The notes under the pieces are model-generated. The model did no database searches and was not told the DNA's origin. It was given only the letters and a program-made list of their open reading frames with translations. DNA of 64,000 bases from Oscillatoria sp. CS-180. GTDB lineage: Bacteria; Cyanobacteriota; Cyanobacteriia; Phormidesmidales; Phormidesmidaceae. Shown piece after piece: positions 17,295 through 27,750 of the stretch; position 1 is the first letter of the stretch; every line of letters starts with the position of its first letter. The DNA lies in assembly GCF_028330965.1 (NCBI RefSeq), contig NZ_JAQMUB010000058.1, forward strand, positions 1-64,000, read 5' to 3'. A program made the translations under genes and the position numbers.

Positions 17295-18524
17295 TTATTC
17301 AACGATTTTAGAAACGACACCCGCACCAACGGTACGACCGCCTTCACGAATCGCGAAACGCATTCCGTTCTCAATCGCGATCGGGTTGATAAGCTTAACC
17401 GTCATCTTAATGCGATCGCCTGGCATCACCATTTCCACTTTGCTGCCATCATCAGCAGTGTACTCAGCAATCTCGCCAGTCACATCCGTAGTTCGGATGT
17501 AGAACTGAGGCTTATAACCTGCAAAGAAAGGAGTATGACGACCGCCTTCTTCCTTCTTGAGAATATAAACTTCACCCTCGAACTGAGTGTGAGGCGTGAT
17601 GGTACCAGGCTTAACTAGCACCATGCCACGCTCGATATCTTCCTTCTGAATACCCCGGAGTAGCACACCAACGTTGTCGCCAGCTTGCCCTTCGTCTAGG
17701 GTTTTCTGGAACATTTCGACACCTGTGACCGTGGTGCTGCGAGTGTCTCTGATGCCGACGATTTCAACTGTCTCACCAACTTTGACGATGCCGCGCTCAA
17801 TACGACCCGTAGCCACTGTTCCGCGACCCGTAATTGAGAAGACGTCCTCCACAGCCATCAAGAAGGGCTTATCAACGTCCCGCTCTGGAGTAGGAATATA
17901 CTCGTCAACGGTACCCATCAGGTTCAGGATCTTGTCAACCCACTCATCATCACCTTTGGTGATAGAAGGCTTAGCCGTCAAAGCTTCTACAGCCTTCAGC
18001 GCAGAACCAATTGTGATGGGAATATCGTCACCAGGGAAGTCATAGTCGCTAAGCAGTTCACGAACCTCTAGTTCGACTAGCTCAAGCAATTCTTCGTCAT
18101 CCACCTGGTCTTGCTTGTTCAAGAACACGACCAACGCGGGAACACCCACCTGCCTTGCCAAGAGAATGTGCTCTCGGGTTTGAGGCATGGGACCATCTGC
18201 GGCAGAGCATACCAGGATGGCACCATCCATCTGAGCAGCACCCGTGATCATGTTCTTCACGTAGTCTGCGTGACCAGGGCAATCCACGTGAGCATAGTGA
18301 CGGTTATCCGTCTCGTACTCTACGTGAGCCGTATTGATAGTAATCCCACGAGCTTTTTCTTCGGGAGCAGCGTCAATGTCCTCGTAGTTACGAGCTTTAG
18401 CGCCACCCGCCGCCGCAAGAGCCATAGTGATTGCTGCTGTCAACGTGGTCTTACCATGATCGACGTGACCGATGGTACCAATGTTGACGTGAGGTTTGTT
18501 TCTTTCAAACTTCTCTCGTGCCAT
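17295..18524 (-). CDS. tuf: Translation elongation factor Tu
   Basis: A 409-residue GTPase that brings aminoacyl-tRNA to the ribosome. G1 [21 protein letters not shown] and NKQD motifs are in place, and the C-terminal [15 protein letters not shown] is typical. The length matches cyanobacterial EF-Tu. It is 26 bases downstream of fusA in the str operon. No second tuf copy is in this window. Confidence 0.98.
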   Translation of the reverse strand: MAREKFERNKPHVNIGTIGHVDHGKTTLTAAITMALAAAGGAKARNYEDIDAAPEEKARGITINTAHVEYETDNRHYAHVDCPGHADYVKNMITGAAQMDGAILVCSAADGPMPQTREHILLARQVGVPALVVFLNKQDQVDDEELLELVELEVRELLSDYDFPGDDIPITIGSALKAVEALTAKPSITKGDDEWVDKILNLMGTVDEYIPTPERDVDKPFLMAVEDVFSITGRGTVATGRIERGIVKVGETVEIVGIRDTRSTTVTGVEMFQKTLDEGQAGDNVGVLLRGIQKEDIERGMVLVKPGTITPHTQFEGEVYILKKEEGGRHTPFFAGYKPQFYIRTTDVTGEIAEYTADDGSKVEMVMPGDRIKMTVKLINPIAIENGMRFAIREGGRTVGAGVVSKIVE

Positions 18525-18550
18525 TTACGTTACGTGTCCCTAAACTAAAC

Positions 18551-20626
18551 CTACGCGTTCCCATTGTTTTTAGCGATGATGGCTTCTGCCACACTCCGAG
18601 GAACCTCTTCATAGTGGCTAAATTCCATCGAAAAAATGCCACGACCCTGGGTTTTGGACCGGATATCCGTGGCATACCCAAACATCTCGGCCAAGGGTAC
18701 CTTAGCAGCAACCTTGGTGATGCCGTCTTCAGATCCCATACCCTCGATCTGACCTCGCCGAGAATTGAGGTCTCCAATCACGTCCCCTAAGAAATCTTCA
18801 GGGGCTTCGACCTCAACTTTCATTGTAGGTTCGAGGAGCACAGGAGAAGCCTTTAAGACCCCCTCACGCATAGCCATTGATCCTGCGATCTTAAAAGCCA
18901 TTTCTGAGGAGTCAACGTCGTGGTAAGAGCCGTCTACCAGAGTGACCTTAAGGTCGATGACAGGATACCCGGCTAGAATACCAGATTCACAAGCCTCTTT
19001 CATACCCTGTTCCGCAGGAGCAATAAACTCCTTCGGAATAGTGCCTCCCACAATTTTAGACACAAATTCGAATCCGCTTCCACTTTCAGCCGGTTCGACC
19101 TCGATGACGACGTGACCGTACTGCCCTTTGCCGCCACTCTGGCGAATGAACTTGCCTTCCACATTAGATGTTTGGCGAACGGTTTCTCGGTAAGCCACTT
19201 GAGGCGTGCCAATATTCGCTTCAACTTTGAATTCTCGCAGCATCCGGTCCACCAGGATGTCTAAATGTAGCTCACCCATACCAGCAATGACCGTCTGATT
19301 GGTTTCCGAATCGATGCTGACGCGGAATGTTGGATCTTCTTCGGATAAGGATTGCAGTGCTTTGGAAAGCTTCTCCATATCCTGTTTGGTTTTCGGCTCA
19401 ACCGCAACTGAAATGACAGGTTCTGGGATGTAAAGCGATTCTAGAATGATGGGTTCATCCGGAGTACAGATGGTATCACCCGTGATGGTATCCCTGAGAC
19501 CCAGAACTGCTCCCAAGTCACCCGCACGCAACTCATCCACTTCAATTCGTTCGTCTGCCTTGAGGACGATAAGACGTGAAATGCGCTCCTTTTTGTCCTT
19601 AGTGGCATTCAAGACGTAGCTGCCTTTTTTAAGCACGCCTGAATAGACCCGAATGAACGTTAATCGTCCATAAGGATCAGCCATGATCTTAAAGGCTAGC
19701 GCTGCAAATGGCTCATCGTCGTTGGCCCGCCTCTTGGCCTCTGAACCATCAGGCAGCAGCCCTTGAATCGGCGGTACGTCGATGGGGGCCGGCAAATAGT
19801 CAACCACTGCATCCAACAGAAGCTGAACGCCTTTATTTTTGAAGGCTGAGCCACACAGCATGGGTACCATTGTTCCTGAAAGCACGGCTTGCCGAATAGC
19901 AGAGACGATTTCCGCTTCAGTCAGCTCTTCGCCTTCCAGATATTTCTCCATCAGGGCATCGCTAGTATCAGCGATCGCCTCAAGCAGTTCAGTGCGATAT
20001 TCCTGCGCTGTTTCCAAAACTTCTTCAGGAACCTCGGTATCTTCCATATCGACGCCAAGGTCGTCGTTGTAGATGCGGGCTCGCATGCGAACCAGGTCAA
20101 CAACTCCTCTAAAGTGATCTTCTGCACCAATCGGAATCTGAATTGGAATCGCAGGTGCTTTAAGGCGATCGCGAATTTGCTCGTGAACCTTAAAAAAGTT
20201 GGCTCCAGTGCGATCCATCTTGTTGACGAAAGCAATACGAGGCACCGTGTAGCGATTGGCCTGACGCCACACCGTTTCAGACTGAGGTTGAACTCCCTCA
20301 ACCGATGAGAACACCGCAATCACTCCGTCCAAAACCCGCATAGAGCGCTCCACCTCAATGGTGAAGTCAACGTGTCCAGGGGTGTCGATAATATTGATGC
20401 GGTGATCGCGCCAGCTAGTACTGATCGCCGCTGCCGTGATGGTGATGCCGCGCTCTCGCTCTTGCTCCATCCAGTCGGTAACCGCAGTACCTTCATGGAC
20501 TTCACCAATCTTATGAACCACCCCTGAGTAGAACAGCATCCGTTCAGTCGTGGTGGTCTTTCCTGCGTCAATATGAGCAGCAATACCAATATTTCTTATG
20601 GACTCTAAGGGATTCGTACGTGCCAC
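18551..20626 (-). CDS. fusA: Translation elongation factor G
   Basis: A 691-residue translocase GTPase. [20 protein letters not shown] (G1), [12 protein letters not shown] (G3) and [10 protein letters not shown] (G4) are seen, with EF-G domains II-V following. I start at GTG 20626 ([14 protein letters not shown]) because AAGGAGA lies six bases upstream on this strand; an ATG eight codons earlier lacks such a site. It is third in the rpsL-rpsG-fusA-tuf-rpsJ order. Confidence 0.97.
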   Translation of the reverse strand: MARTNPLESIRNIGIAAHIDAGKTTTTERMLFYSGVVHKIGEVHEGTAVTDWMEQERERGITITAAAISTSWRDHRINIIDTPGHVDFTIEVERSMRVLDGVIAVFSSVEGVQPQSETVWRQANRYTVPRIAFVNKMDRTGANFFKVHEQIRDRLKAPAIPIQIPIGAEDHFRGVVDLVRMRARIYNDDLGVDMEDTEVPEEVLETAQEYRTELLEAIADTSDALMEKYLEGEELTEAEIVSAIRQAVLSGTMVPMLCGSAFKNKGVQLLLDAVVDYLPAPIDVPPIQGLLPDGSEAKRRANDDEPFAALAFKIMADPYGRLTFIRVYSGVLKKGSYVLNATKDKKERISRLIVLKADERIEVDELRAGDLGAVLGLRDTITGDTICTPDEPIILESLYIPEPVISVAVEPKTKQDMEKLSKALQSLSEEDPTFRVSIDSETNQTVIAGMGELHLDILVDRMLREFKVEANIGTPQVAYRETVRQTSNVEGKFIRQSGGKGQYGHVVIEVEPAESGSGFEFVSKIVGGTIPKEFIAPAEQGMKEACESGILAGYPVIDLKVTLVDGSYHDVDSSEMAFKIAGSMAMREGVLKASPVLLEPTMKVEVEAPEDFLGDVIGDLNSRRGQIEGMGSEDGITKVAAKVPLAEMFGYATDIRSKTQGRGIFSMEFSHYEEVPRSVAEAIIAKNNGNA

Positions 20627-20721
20627 GGTGGTCTCCTTGGCAATCACCAAGACTAGCTGATGCCTAGTCTATCGTTTTGGACATTAAACGTCTCAAGCCA
20701 CTAGCGCTCAAGGTTAATAGC

Positions 20722-21192
20722 CTAATAACGATAGTGAGCAAAGGCTTTGTTGGCTTCAGCCATTCGATGGGTTTCTTCGCGCTTACGCACAGCGCTGCCT
20801 GTCTCGTTAGCGGCGTCCATCAGCTCATTCGCTAACTTCATCGCCATCGTCTTGCCGCCGCGACTGCGCGAGAATTGAGTAATCCATCGCAGGGCTAGCG
20901 CTGTTCCCCGATCCTGCCGAACTTCCATCGGCACTTGGTAGGTTGCGCCCCCAACCCGTCGAGCTTTCACTTCGACCAAAGGCGTCACATTGCGAACAGC
21001 CTCCTCAAAAACTTCGAGGGGTTCGCCATTGGTTCGCTCTTCAATAATCTTGAAAGCGTCATAGACGATGTGATTAGCAACCGACTTTTTACCGTCTAGC
21101 ATGATACGGCGAATCATCATGCTGACTAGGCGACTGTTGTAAACAGAATCGGGCGGAACGGTACGCTTCTGTGCGGAAGTACGACGAGACAT
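20722..21192 (-). CDS. rpsG: 30S ribosomal protein S7
   Basis: 156 residues. It begins [20 protein letters not shown], with the [18 protein letters not shown] and [11 protein letters not shown] signatures of S7, and ends [17 protein letters not shown]7 nucleates assembly of the 30S head. Standard length and operon position. Confidence 0.97.
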   Translation of the reverse strand: MSRRTSAQKRTVPPDSVYNSRLVSMMIRRIMLDGKKSVANHIVYDAFKIIEERTNGEPLEVFEEAVRNVTPLVEVKARRVGGATYQVPMEVRQDRGTALALRWITQFSRSRGGKTMAMKLANELMDAANETGSAVRKREETHRMAEANKAFAHYRY

Positions 21193-21335
21193 AATAATCC
21201 TTCAGGTGCTCTGTGGTTGGGCCAGAAAAAAATCAAAGTGGAGTCTGGAGCAGATTTTTAAGTCAGGCAAGCCCCGTACCTGAAAAGCATTTGCTCTTTC
21301 GATTGAAAGCCGGTGTCAGCTCAACGACTCTGACA

Positions 21336-21710
21336 CTATTCCTTAGGCTTTTTAGCGCCATATTTAGAGCGCCCTTGTTTCCGGTCCTTAACACCAGCGG
21401 TGTCAAGCGTTCCACGAATGATGTGATAGCGCACACCAGGAAGGTCTTTGACACGACCTCCTCGGATCATGACAACGGAGTGCTCCTGCAAGTTGTGACC
21501 AATGCCAGGAATATATGCAGTCACCTCAAACCCCGACGTTAAGCGTACCCTTGCAACCTTACGCAAAGCAGAGTTTGGCTTCTTAGGGGTGGTCGTGTAA
21601 ACGCGAGTACAAACCCCACGCCGCTGAGGACAACTCTTGAGCGCTGGAGACTTAGTTTTCTCTTTTAACTTTGTACGTTCACTTCGAACTAGCTGCTGAA
21701 TAGTTGGCAT
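21336..21710 (-). CDS. rpsL: 30S ribosomal protein S12
   Basis: 124 residues with [14 protein letters not shown] at the start and the conserved decoding-centre segments [19 protein letters not shown] and [12 protein letters not shown]. Both lysines commonly altered in streptomycin-resistant strains are wild-type (TPKKPNS and [11 protein letters not shown]). It is the first gene of the str operon, with a promoter about 60-85 bases upstream. Confidence 0.97.
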   Translation of the reverse strand: MPTIQQLVRSERTKLKEKTKSPALKSCPQRRGVCTRVYTTTPKKPNSALRKVARVRLTSGFEVTAYIPGIGHNLQEHSVVMIRGGRVKDLPGVRYHIIRGTLDTAGVKDRKQGRSKYGAKKPKE

Positions 21711-21766
21711 TTGGTCGACAAATTAATGGTAGTGAATTGTGCTTTCTATTGATGTCACAAGCTCTA

Positions 21767-21796
21767 ATAGTACCGAAGAATTCCATAAAGTGTCAA
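21767..21796 (-). promoter_or_regulatory. Sigma70-type promoter of the str operon
   Basis: On the minus strand TTGACA (complement of 21791-21796) and TACTAT (complement of 21767-21772) are separated by 18 bases, about 57 bases upstream of the rpsL start. This near-consensus pair is a convincing main promoter for the ribosomal operon. Confidence 0.7.
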
Positions 21797-22007
21797 CGAC
21801 AACAATTTTCTCACTGCCATAGTGCTGGTGAGTCAGTTTGGCGCAGATTAGTCAAGCCTTAGTGGACCCCCAAGAGAGCTATCGCATCTTTAGCCACTCC
21901 GAATCACAACATTGCCAAATCTGATGTTTTTCCTTCCACCCAATACATATGGACATTCCTGAATAGATATTACTGATGGCACTGCACCTGCTAGGTCACG
22001 GAGGAAT

Positions 22008-22146
22008 TAGGGTGTTGCTGAATTTCGGGATGAACTGGTCAGGTAGTCAACTTGGCGAATTAGCTTGTGGCATGACTCCCTTAACCTCCCACCTTGAGGG
22101 ACTTCCAAGCAATGCTCCTCGGTTGAAAGGGACAATCTTCCTTTTA
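22008..22146 (+). repeat. Diverged intergenic repeat, copy A
   Basis: This contains TGTTGCTGAATTT, then GGATGAACTGGTCAGGTAGTC, GGCATGACTCCCTTAACCTC and CTTCCAAGCAATG. The same blocks occur in order at 31463-31670, with about 80 extra bases there. It lies in the 21711-22770 gene-free stretch. Apart from the str promoter I see nothing else there; a 67-codon frame at 21976 overlaps the repeat and is not convincing. Confidence 0.5.
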
Positions 22147-22770
22147 ATAAGCAGATTGATAAGCAATGTTGAAATCTAGTTTGAAGCTCTGACTATCTCA
22201 AGAGGTTTGAAAAGAGTCTCAGCCTACACAATAAGAAAAGATTAGTTGGCAATGAACAACGGGACTAGATGGCAGTAGGGTCAAAGCAATTGGAATAGAG
22301 GGTCTTCTATGGTCTAAATTCATATTTCGCGCCTTTTCTAGCGACAAGTTTAAAAAACACGTGGTTACGGTGAATTCGCAAAGCTATATTTTTTATCTGA
22401 GCATATTAAAATCAGAATGAGAGATATCTATCAGTCCTGCAAAGGCATTTCACGGCGCTCTTTTGCAAAGCTAGCTCATCTCTGTTGAGACTAAGGCACA
22501 GCATCAACTGAGACAGATTGCCTTGGAATAGGTTCTCTGTTCTTGCTTCATGGGCCTAACTCAAGGCTCAAATTTCATCTGGCTGGGCGTTAAAACTATC
22601 ACGTTATTGTCTCTTGACTTGTAACGGGACGGTTTTTTAGTAGTTGCGCTATCTATCTAAGAATGCCTTCTCAGGTGGACAATACTATCCAAAGAAATCT
22701 GTTGTTTAACAGGTAGATTGTCCTATCAAAATTAGGGAGAAATTTGTTTGCATTAGGAGGATTTTACGCA

Positions 22771-23058
22771 GTGGCGAACTACTACCCTTGGAAGATCGAT
22801 AGCCTGAAGAATTTTCTTGAGCTTGAAATGTGCTGTGGAAGAGATTTGAAGGAGATAGCCAACCGGTTAAGTATCTCATCGAGTGTGCTCAAAGGATGGC
22901 TAACACCACCTTACTCAATAACGTTGACCATTACATTCGAGCAAATTCGGGCGATCGCTCATTATCGTGGTTGGTCAATTGACAAGACATTAGAATGGCT
23001 GGAAATTGGACCAGCTCACCTAAAAGAGATACTGGAGCGTCAGAGCCACAAGACCTAG
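22771..23058 (+). CDS. Small helix-turn-helix-like hypothetical protein
   Basis: A 95-residue protein starting at GTG 22771 with a strong ribosome site (AGGAGG at 22755-22760). LKEIANRLSISSSVLKGWLT reads like a helix-turn-helix with the turn at SISSS, and the C-terminal half has a second helical segment (FEQIRAIAHYRGWSIDKTLE). I do not recognise a named family. It is isolated, with over 400 bases of non-coding DNA on both sides, which would suit an independent regulator. DNA binding is inference from the pattern only. Confidence 0.55.
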   Translation: MANYYPWKIDSLKNFLELEMCCGRDLKEIANRLSISSSVLKGWLTPPYSITLTITFEQIRAIAHYRGWSIDKTLEWLEIGPAHLKEILERQSHKT

Positions 23059-23536
23059 AAGCTATCCAGCCAGGTGATCTGTGCCAGACAGATTAGGTAT
23101 TGGTACACTGATGACAAACGAGTAGCCTTTGAATAGATTGCAGATTCTTCAGAGCCTACTCAGTTTTTCAGCATTTCAAAAAGACGTATATTAATCGAAC
23201 GCTAGAGCTTGAGGATGTCAGACTTGTGACAATTGTCTGTATGTTGATGCAACAGTGTAAGCTATCGTGCCTTTGGGTATAAGTCTGGATGTTCATCTTA
23301 AGTTGACTTTAACTATTGACCAGAGCTGGCAAAACTCTTTACAAGACAGGAAAACGTTAGATTTCAAAGTTGTCTTCAGCGCTTTCCAATTTATATCTTG
23401 CTAAACCAAGCTTGCTAGGGTCGCGACGCAAGGCTAGATAGAGGAATAGTCCAGGATCTTTCTTCACGGAGAGATTTAGATGGAAAAATGGTGATTGGAA
23501 TATTGTGAATTAGCGCGATCGCACCCTCACTCAACT
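23059..23536. other. Intergenic region, no gene seen
   Basis: About 480 bases between the small HTH-like gene and the reductase gene. The sequence is AT-rich with no convincing reading frame, RNA gene or repeat. It presumably contains the promoter of the downstream gene. Confidence 0.5.
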
Positions 23537-24682
23537 ATGACCCTTTATGACTGCATCATTGTCGGAGCTGGCCCCAGTGGAGGAGCGGCGGCTTATCACC
23601 TTGCTAAGGCAGGGCGCTCAGTTCTGATTGTTGAGCGAGAAACATTGCCTCGCTACAAGCCGTGTGGAGGTGGAGTTTCTCCCCAAGTTGCTGAGTGGTT
23701 TGACTTCGACTTTTCGCCGGCAATTTCCGTACGAGTGAATCGGATTCGCTGCACGTGGAAAATGGCAGACCCCGTTGATGCAGAGGTGCCCAAAGATGAG
23801 GCCTTGTGGATGGTGCGTCGTGATGAATTTGACTATTTTTTGGTGCAGCAGGCTCAGCGTCAGGGAGCAGAGTTGTGGGATGGAACAAAGGCAAAGGGCA
23901 TTGTGTTTACGGGCGATCGCTGGCGAGTTGAAACTTCGCATCAGCCCGTCGAAGGTCAATATCTTATCGCTGCAGATGGTGGACGAGGCGTGATGGCGAG
24001 GTGGCTGGGTTTTAAGCAGCGACGCCATCTGTTAGCCGCTGCGGTTGAAATCGAACCCCGTCTCACCATGCCAGATAATCCGCTTCTGTATCTAGAAATG
24101 GGAATGGTGCAGCACGGCTACTTATGGAATTTTCCAAAAGCAGACGGGTATTCCATTGGGGGTGGCGTTATGCGGGTTGGAGAGCAGCGGCGTCAGGATT
24201 TACGACCTCCTATTGCTGACTATGCCACTCATTTTGATATTGAGATGGCGCAGCAAAAAGCACACGGACATCCTATTCTTGCTTGGGATGGCGACCAACC
24301 CCTACATACGCAAAATGCGCTACTTGCGGGAGAAGCTGCGTGTGTAGTCGATCCGTTCACAGCCGAGGGTATTCGTCCAGCTCTATTTAGTGGAGTTAAA
24401 GCTGCCGCTGCCATTGACCAGGCACTCGCCGGAGACGTCGATGCATTAGAAGGGTATACCCAAGTGATGCAGGTTGAATGGGGACAAGATATGCGTTGGG
24501 CCAAGCGTCTCGCTAAGGTCTTTTATAAAGCGCCAAAGCTGGCTTATCGCATTGGTGTCAAGCGCCCCAACGCGGCTCCAACCATCGTGAAGCTATTCAA
24601 CGGCAAGGCTGGCTATGCGGAAGTTGCCCAGCGAGCTATCAACCGTCTAAGTGGCGGTCTTTTAAAGGGTGTATCTCGATAG
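23537..24682 (+). CDS. Geranylgeranyl reductase family FAD-dependent oxidoreductase
   Basis: A 381-residue flavoprotein. The N-terminal FAD-binding Rossmann motif is IIVGAGPSGGAAAYHLAKAG, followed by PRYKPCGGGVS (the family's KPCGGG motif) and the second FAD segment GEAACVVDPFTAEGIRPAL. Members reduce geranylgeranyl groups (ChlP in chlorophyll and tocopherol synthesis) or other polyprenyl chains. Cyanobacteria usually have several paralogs, and this one is rather short for ChlP, so the substrate is uncertain. ATG 23537 fits the family start; the frame extends 14 codons upstream to a TTG. Confidence 0.85.
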   Translation: MTLYDCIIVGAGPSGGAAAYHLAKAGRSVLIVERETLPRYKPCGGGVSPQVAEWFDFDFSPAISVRVNRIRCTWKMADPVDAEVPKDEALWMVRRDEFDYFLVQQAQRQGAELWDGTKAKGIVFTGDRWRVETSHQPVEGQYLIAADGGRGVMARWLGFKQRRHLLAAAVEIEPRLTMPDNPLLYLEMGMVQHGYLWNFPKADGYSIGGGVMRVGEQRRQDLRPPIADYATHFDIEMAQQKAHGHPILAWDGDQPLHTQNALLAGEAACVVDPFTAEGIRPALFSGVKAAAAIDQALAGDVDALEGYTQVMQVEWGQDMRWAKRLAKVFYKAPKLAYRIGVKRPNAAPTIVKLFNGKAGYAEVAQRAINRLSGGLLKGVSR

Positions 24683-24684
24683 CA

Positions 24685-25008
24685 TTAGGGATCTGTGGGC
24701 ATTTGATGCTGTTCCAACCATGCCATTAAATCTGCTATCTCTGCAAAATCAAATAGTGCTTCTCCTAAGCTCTCCAAGGCTTCTCGTGAGAGCTGTTTTA
24801 TCTATTCCTCTACAGTCGCAGGTGGTTCTCCCAACTTACGAGTGAGTTGTCGTTGGATCAACAATCTAGCTTCTTCTTCCCGACCCTTTTCCCGGCCCTA
24901 TTCCCGGCCTTCCTGGTAAACACGAGTTTCTCTAACATCAGTTGTTCCAAGCATGGCAGCAATCTCCTCGCGCGAAAGACTGGGAAAGTGTGCATAACAA
25001 TCGCGCCT
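24685..25008 (-). pseudogene. Decayed Rpn-family (DUF4351-type) nuclease gene, C-terminal part
   Basis: The minus strand keeps one frame that reads YAHFPSLSREEIAAMLG, TRVYQEGRE, stop, GREKGREEEARLLIQRQLT, VEE, stop, IKQLSREALESLGEALFDF, and ends WLEQHQMPTDP. Both internal stops are TAG (a single change from CAG, AAG or GAG). The text is typical of the C-terminal region of cyanobacterial Rpn/PD-(D/E)XK transposase-like proteins. The N-terminal nuclease domain is missing; the remnant begins where folC ends. A degraded mobile-nuclease relic. Confidence 0.8.
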
Positions 25009-26352
25009 TTACCCCTCGTCAACCGTCTGTGTATGAAAGAAATGCCCAACCAAATAGAGAGACCCACAAAGGACCTTGAGAGGTGTCCTATCTAATGTTG
25101 CCACCTGCAGAGCCGTGTCCAAATTCTCGTAAGTTGTGCAAGCCGCTAGTTCAGGACACACTCTCAAGGCAATCTCTCGGAGTGCTATGGGTGTCATTGA
25201 GGAGTGATCAGGAACGGGCACAAGGTGTAGACGATCGCCCGGTTTCAGCAGTGCCTCGAAGACATCAGCGTGATCTTTCGTCGTCAACATGCCCATTAGC
25301 CAAGTTGTGGGTCCCTGAAGCGGCACTGATAGACCCCACTGGTCCAAAGACTGATGCAGAGCTACCGATAAATTGGGTTGAGCGATCGCATCAACATAAT
25401 CCCGCAGCACTGTTGCCGCAGCAGGATTGTGGGCACCGTCCACTAGCCACACAAATTGATTCTTGTCAGGAGCGTGCCAACGTAACCACTGTAGGCGGCC
25501 CCGCCATCGTGCTCGGGCAATGCCGTCGATCATGGCCTGATCTGAAACCTGCCAGCCCTGTTCACGCAGAGAATGGACCGCAGCAATCGCAATAGCAGAG
25601 TTCGTCAACTGATGGCGGCCTGGCAAAGGCAGACTGTATCGAATCGTAGAGTGTTGGGGCGAGTTCGATGAATAGATAGCAAAGCCCTCTCGACTAAGTT
25701 CAGCAGGTTGAGGGCGAATGATCGGACAGTCAAGGGCGATCGCTCGCGCTAATACAACTGCTTCAGCCTCATCGGGTAATGGCCCAATCACAGCAGGTCG
25801 ATGAGATTTCAAGATACCAGCTTTTTCCCTCGCAATATCGGCAAGAGTAGGTCCTAGGCGTTGCCAATGTTCGCGGCTGAGAGAGACGATTGCTGTCACC
25901 AACGGCTGATCGACGACATTCGTGGCATCTAACCGTCCACCGAGACCCACTTCAATAACGGCAATATCAACCGACTGTTGAGCAAAATATAGCCAAGCAG
26001 CAGCCGTAAAAACTTCAAACTGGGTGGGCGTTTCATCATGGGCCGCAATTGCTGATTCGACCTGCGCCAAAGTTCGATCAAGATCAGCAGGGGCGATCGC
26101 CTGGTTATTGATGCAAATCCGTTCACACCAACTCACTAAGTGCGGCGATGTATATCGTCCCACTCGATACCCAGCTTCAGTCAGAATAGAGGCAACGTAG
26201 GCACAAACAGACCCTTTGCCATTTGTCCCAGCAACATGGACAACGGGTACCTGAAGCTGAGGATTCTCTAATGCTGCTAGTAGGCTTTGAATACGCTCTA
26301 GCCCCAGATGGATCCCAAATCGTCCATATTGCTCAAGACGTTGGGCAATCAC
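25009..26352 (-). CDS. folC: Folylpolyglutamate / dihydrofolate synthase
   Basis: A 447-residue Mur-ligase-type ATPase of folate synthesis. P-loop VVHVAGTNGKGSVCAYVASI, YTSPHLVSWCERI and VGLGGRLDATNVV are FolC signatures, and LVDGAHNPAAA lies in the C-terminal domain. I start at GTG 26352 (QRLEQYGRFGIHLGLERIQ follows), which fits homologs and lies 11 bases after the glnB stop; the frame stays open to 26415 inside glnB. It is probably co-transcribed with glnB. Its last codons abut the Rpn remnant; the C-terminus still looks normal (VLCGSLYLVGHFF). Confidence 0.93.
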   Translation of the reverse strand: MIAQRLEQYGRFGIHLGLERIQSLLAALENPQLQVPVVHVAGTNGKGSVCAYVASILTEAGYRVGRYTSPHLVSWCERICINNQAIAPADLDRTLAQVESAIAAHDETPTQFEVFTAAAWLYFAQQSVDIAVIEVGLGGRLDATNVVDQPLVTAIVSLSREHWQRLGPTLADIAREKAGILKSHRPAVIGPLPDEAEAVVLARAIALDCPIIRPQPAELSREGFAIYSSNSPQHSTIRYSLPLPGRHQLTNSAIAIAAVHSLREQGWQVSDQAMIDGIARARWRGRLQWLRWHAPDKNQFVWLVDGAHNPAAATVLRDYVDAIAQPNLSVALHQSLDQWGLSVPLQGPTTWLMGMLTTKDHADVFEALLKPGDRLHLVPVPDHSSMTPIALREIALRVCPELAACTTYENLDTALQVATLDRTPLKVLCGSLYLVGHFFHTQTVDEG

Positions 26353-26362
26353 AGCCTCTTCA

Positions 26363-26722
<360 letters not shown>

Positions 26723-26760
26723 TCACTGCAACGCAGTGCAGCCCTATGTCTATCGGGGCT

Positions 26761-26773
26761 GTATGCACAATAC
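26761..26773 (-). promoter_or_regulatory. Possible imperfect NtcA site upstream of glnB
   Basis: GTATGCACAATAC is a GTA-N7-TAC palindrome about 60 bases upstream of the glnB start. The NtcA consensus is GTA-N8-TAC, so this is one base short. NtcA control of glnB is known in cyanobacteria, which makes the site worth noting, but the spacing is wrong. Confidence 0.2.
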
Positions 26774-26827
26774 TGTAACGTGAAGCACATTTGTAGACAT
26801 ATTTGTTTATGTCCTTGATATGCTGTG

Positions 26828-27553
26828 CTAGCGGTTTAACAACGGACGCATAATCAAGAACCCAGCACCAAATGCAGAAACGACAACCAATAGGATAGTG
26901 GTGGCTAGCCATAGATTTCCTAAGTCAGCCCGAGAAGCAACTTTACTCAGAGGACGTGTCCCTTCATGCTGTTCGGTGAATAGTCGATGTGGATTGAGTT
27001 CTGGCTCCGGTCCGTTGGGGCGATCGCGCTTTTTGGTCTTCGGATGGGGAACGATCGCGCTATTTGGCGAAACAGATAAGGGTGTCTCGGCAGCAGCAGA
27101 AGAGGGAGTTGCTTCCTGAGGTGGAGCAGGCCGAACAGCCGTCTCTTTGACCTTCGTAACTTTGGCCGGCGCTTGAGACCGAGATGTGACCTCTGAATGA
27201 TCCGGAGATCCAAACAAGTCTGACTGAGTAGATGGCTCTTGCACACGGACGGTGGTTGCCTTATGGTGAGGCGCTGTTGTCGTCTCCTTAGGAGAAACCC
27301 CCGCAAAATGGCCTAGCTGCTCTGCTGCCTGCACGAATCGGTGAATTTCAGTTCGTAGCAGTTTGTTTTGTCTGAGCAGCTGCTGATTTTGTTGGGTCAG
27401 AGCGTCTACAGTTGCTTGAGTTGTTTTAAGCTCCGTTGCCAGCTCTCGATAGATGGAAATAGGTACCGAGGGAGAATATCCCGAAGGTGTCGAAACGTTT
27501 CCGACATCAGAAGCAGAATACAGTTGAGAATCAGAATTAAAGGGAGCGTTCAT
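26828..27553 (-). CDS. Coiled-coil single-pass membrane protein
   Basis: A conserved-looking hypothetical of 241 residues. An N-terminal coiled coil (YRELATELKTTQATVDAL, then QNQQLLRQNKLLRTEI) is followed by a long Pro/Thr/Ser/Ala-rich disordered stretch and a C-terminal transmembrane helix (LWLATTILLVVVSAFGAGFL). The layout resembles a C-tail-anchored protein with its bulk in the cytoplasm. ATG 27553 (MNAPFNSD) is my preferred start; an ATG 21 codons upstream would add a hydrophobic leader. It lies downstream of the CapA-like gene on the same strand. Function unknown. Confidence 0.6.
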   Translation of the reverse strand: MNAPFNSDSQLYSASDVGNVSTPSGYSPSVPISIYRELATELKTTQATVDALTQQNQQLLRQNKLLRTEIHRFVQAAEQLGHFAGVSPKETTTAPHHKATTVRVQEPSTQSDLFGSPDHSEVTSRSQAPAKVTKVKETAVRPAPPQEATPSSAAAETPLSVSPNSAIVPHPKTKKRDRPNGPEPELNPHRLFTEQHEGTRPLSKVASRADLGNLWLATTILLVVVSAFGAGFLIMRPLLNR

Positions 27554-27750
27554 AGCATCTTTTCCGAAAACGCGATACACCAACCAGTGCCACAGTAAGA
27601 CCAAGCCAAATCGCATCTAAAAGAGACGATTTAGAATATGAGGGATTCTAGTACATAAGATTCCGTCCAAAGGGTATCGCAAAATCGAGTAAAAGCAACG
27701 TTTTTGGGGCAGTATTTCTATCAAGAAATGTATTCGTCCTGCCGTGTTTA

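Noticed and set aside
21976-22179. 67-codon frame in the 21.7-22.8 kb gap
   Set aside because: It coincides with the diverged repeat that recurs at 31.5 kb, where the frame is not kept.
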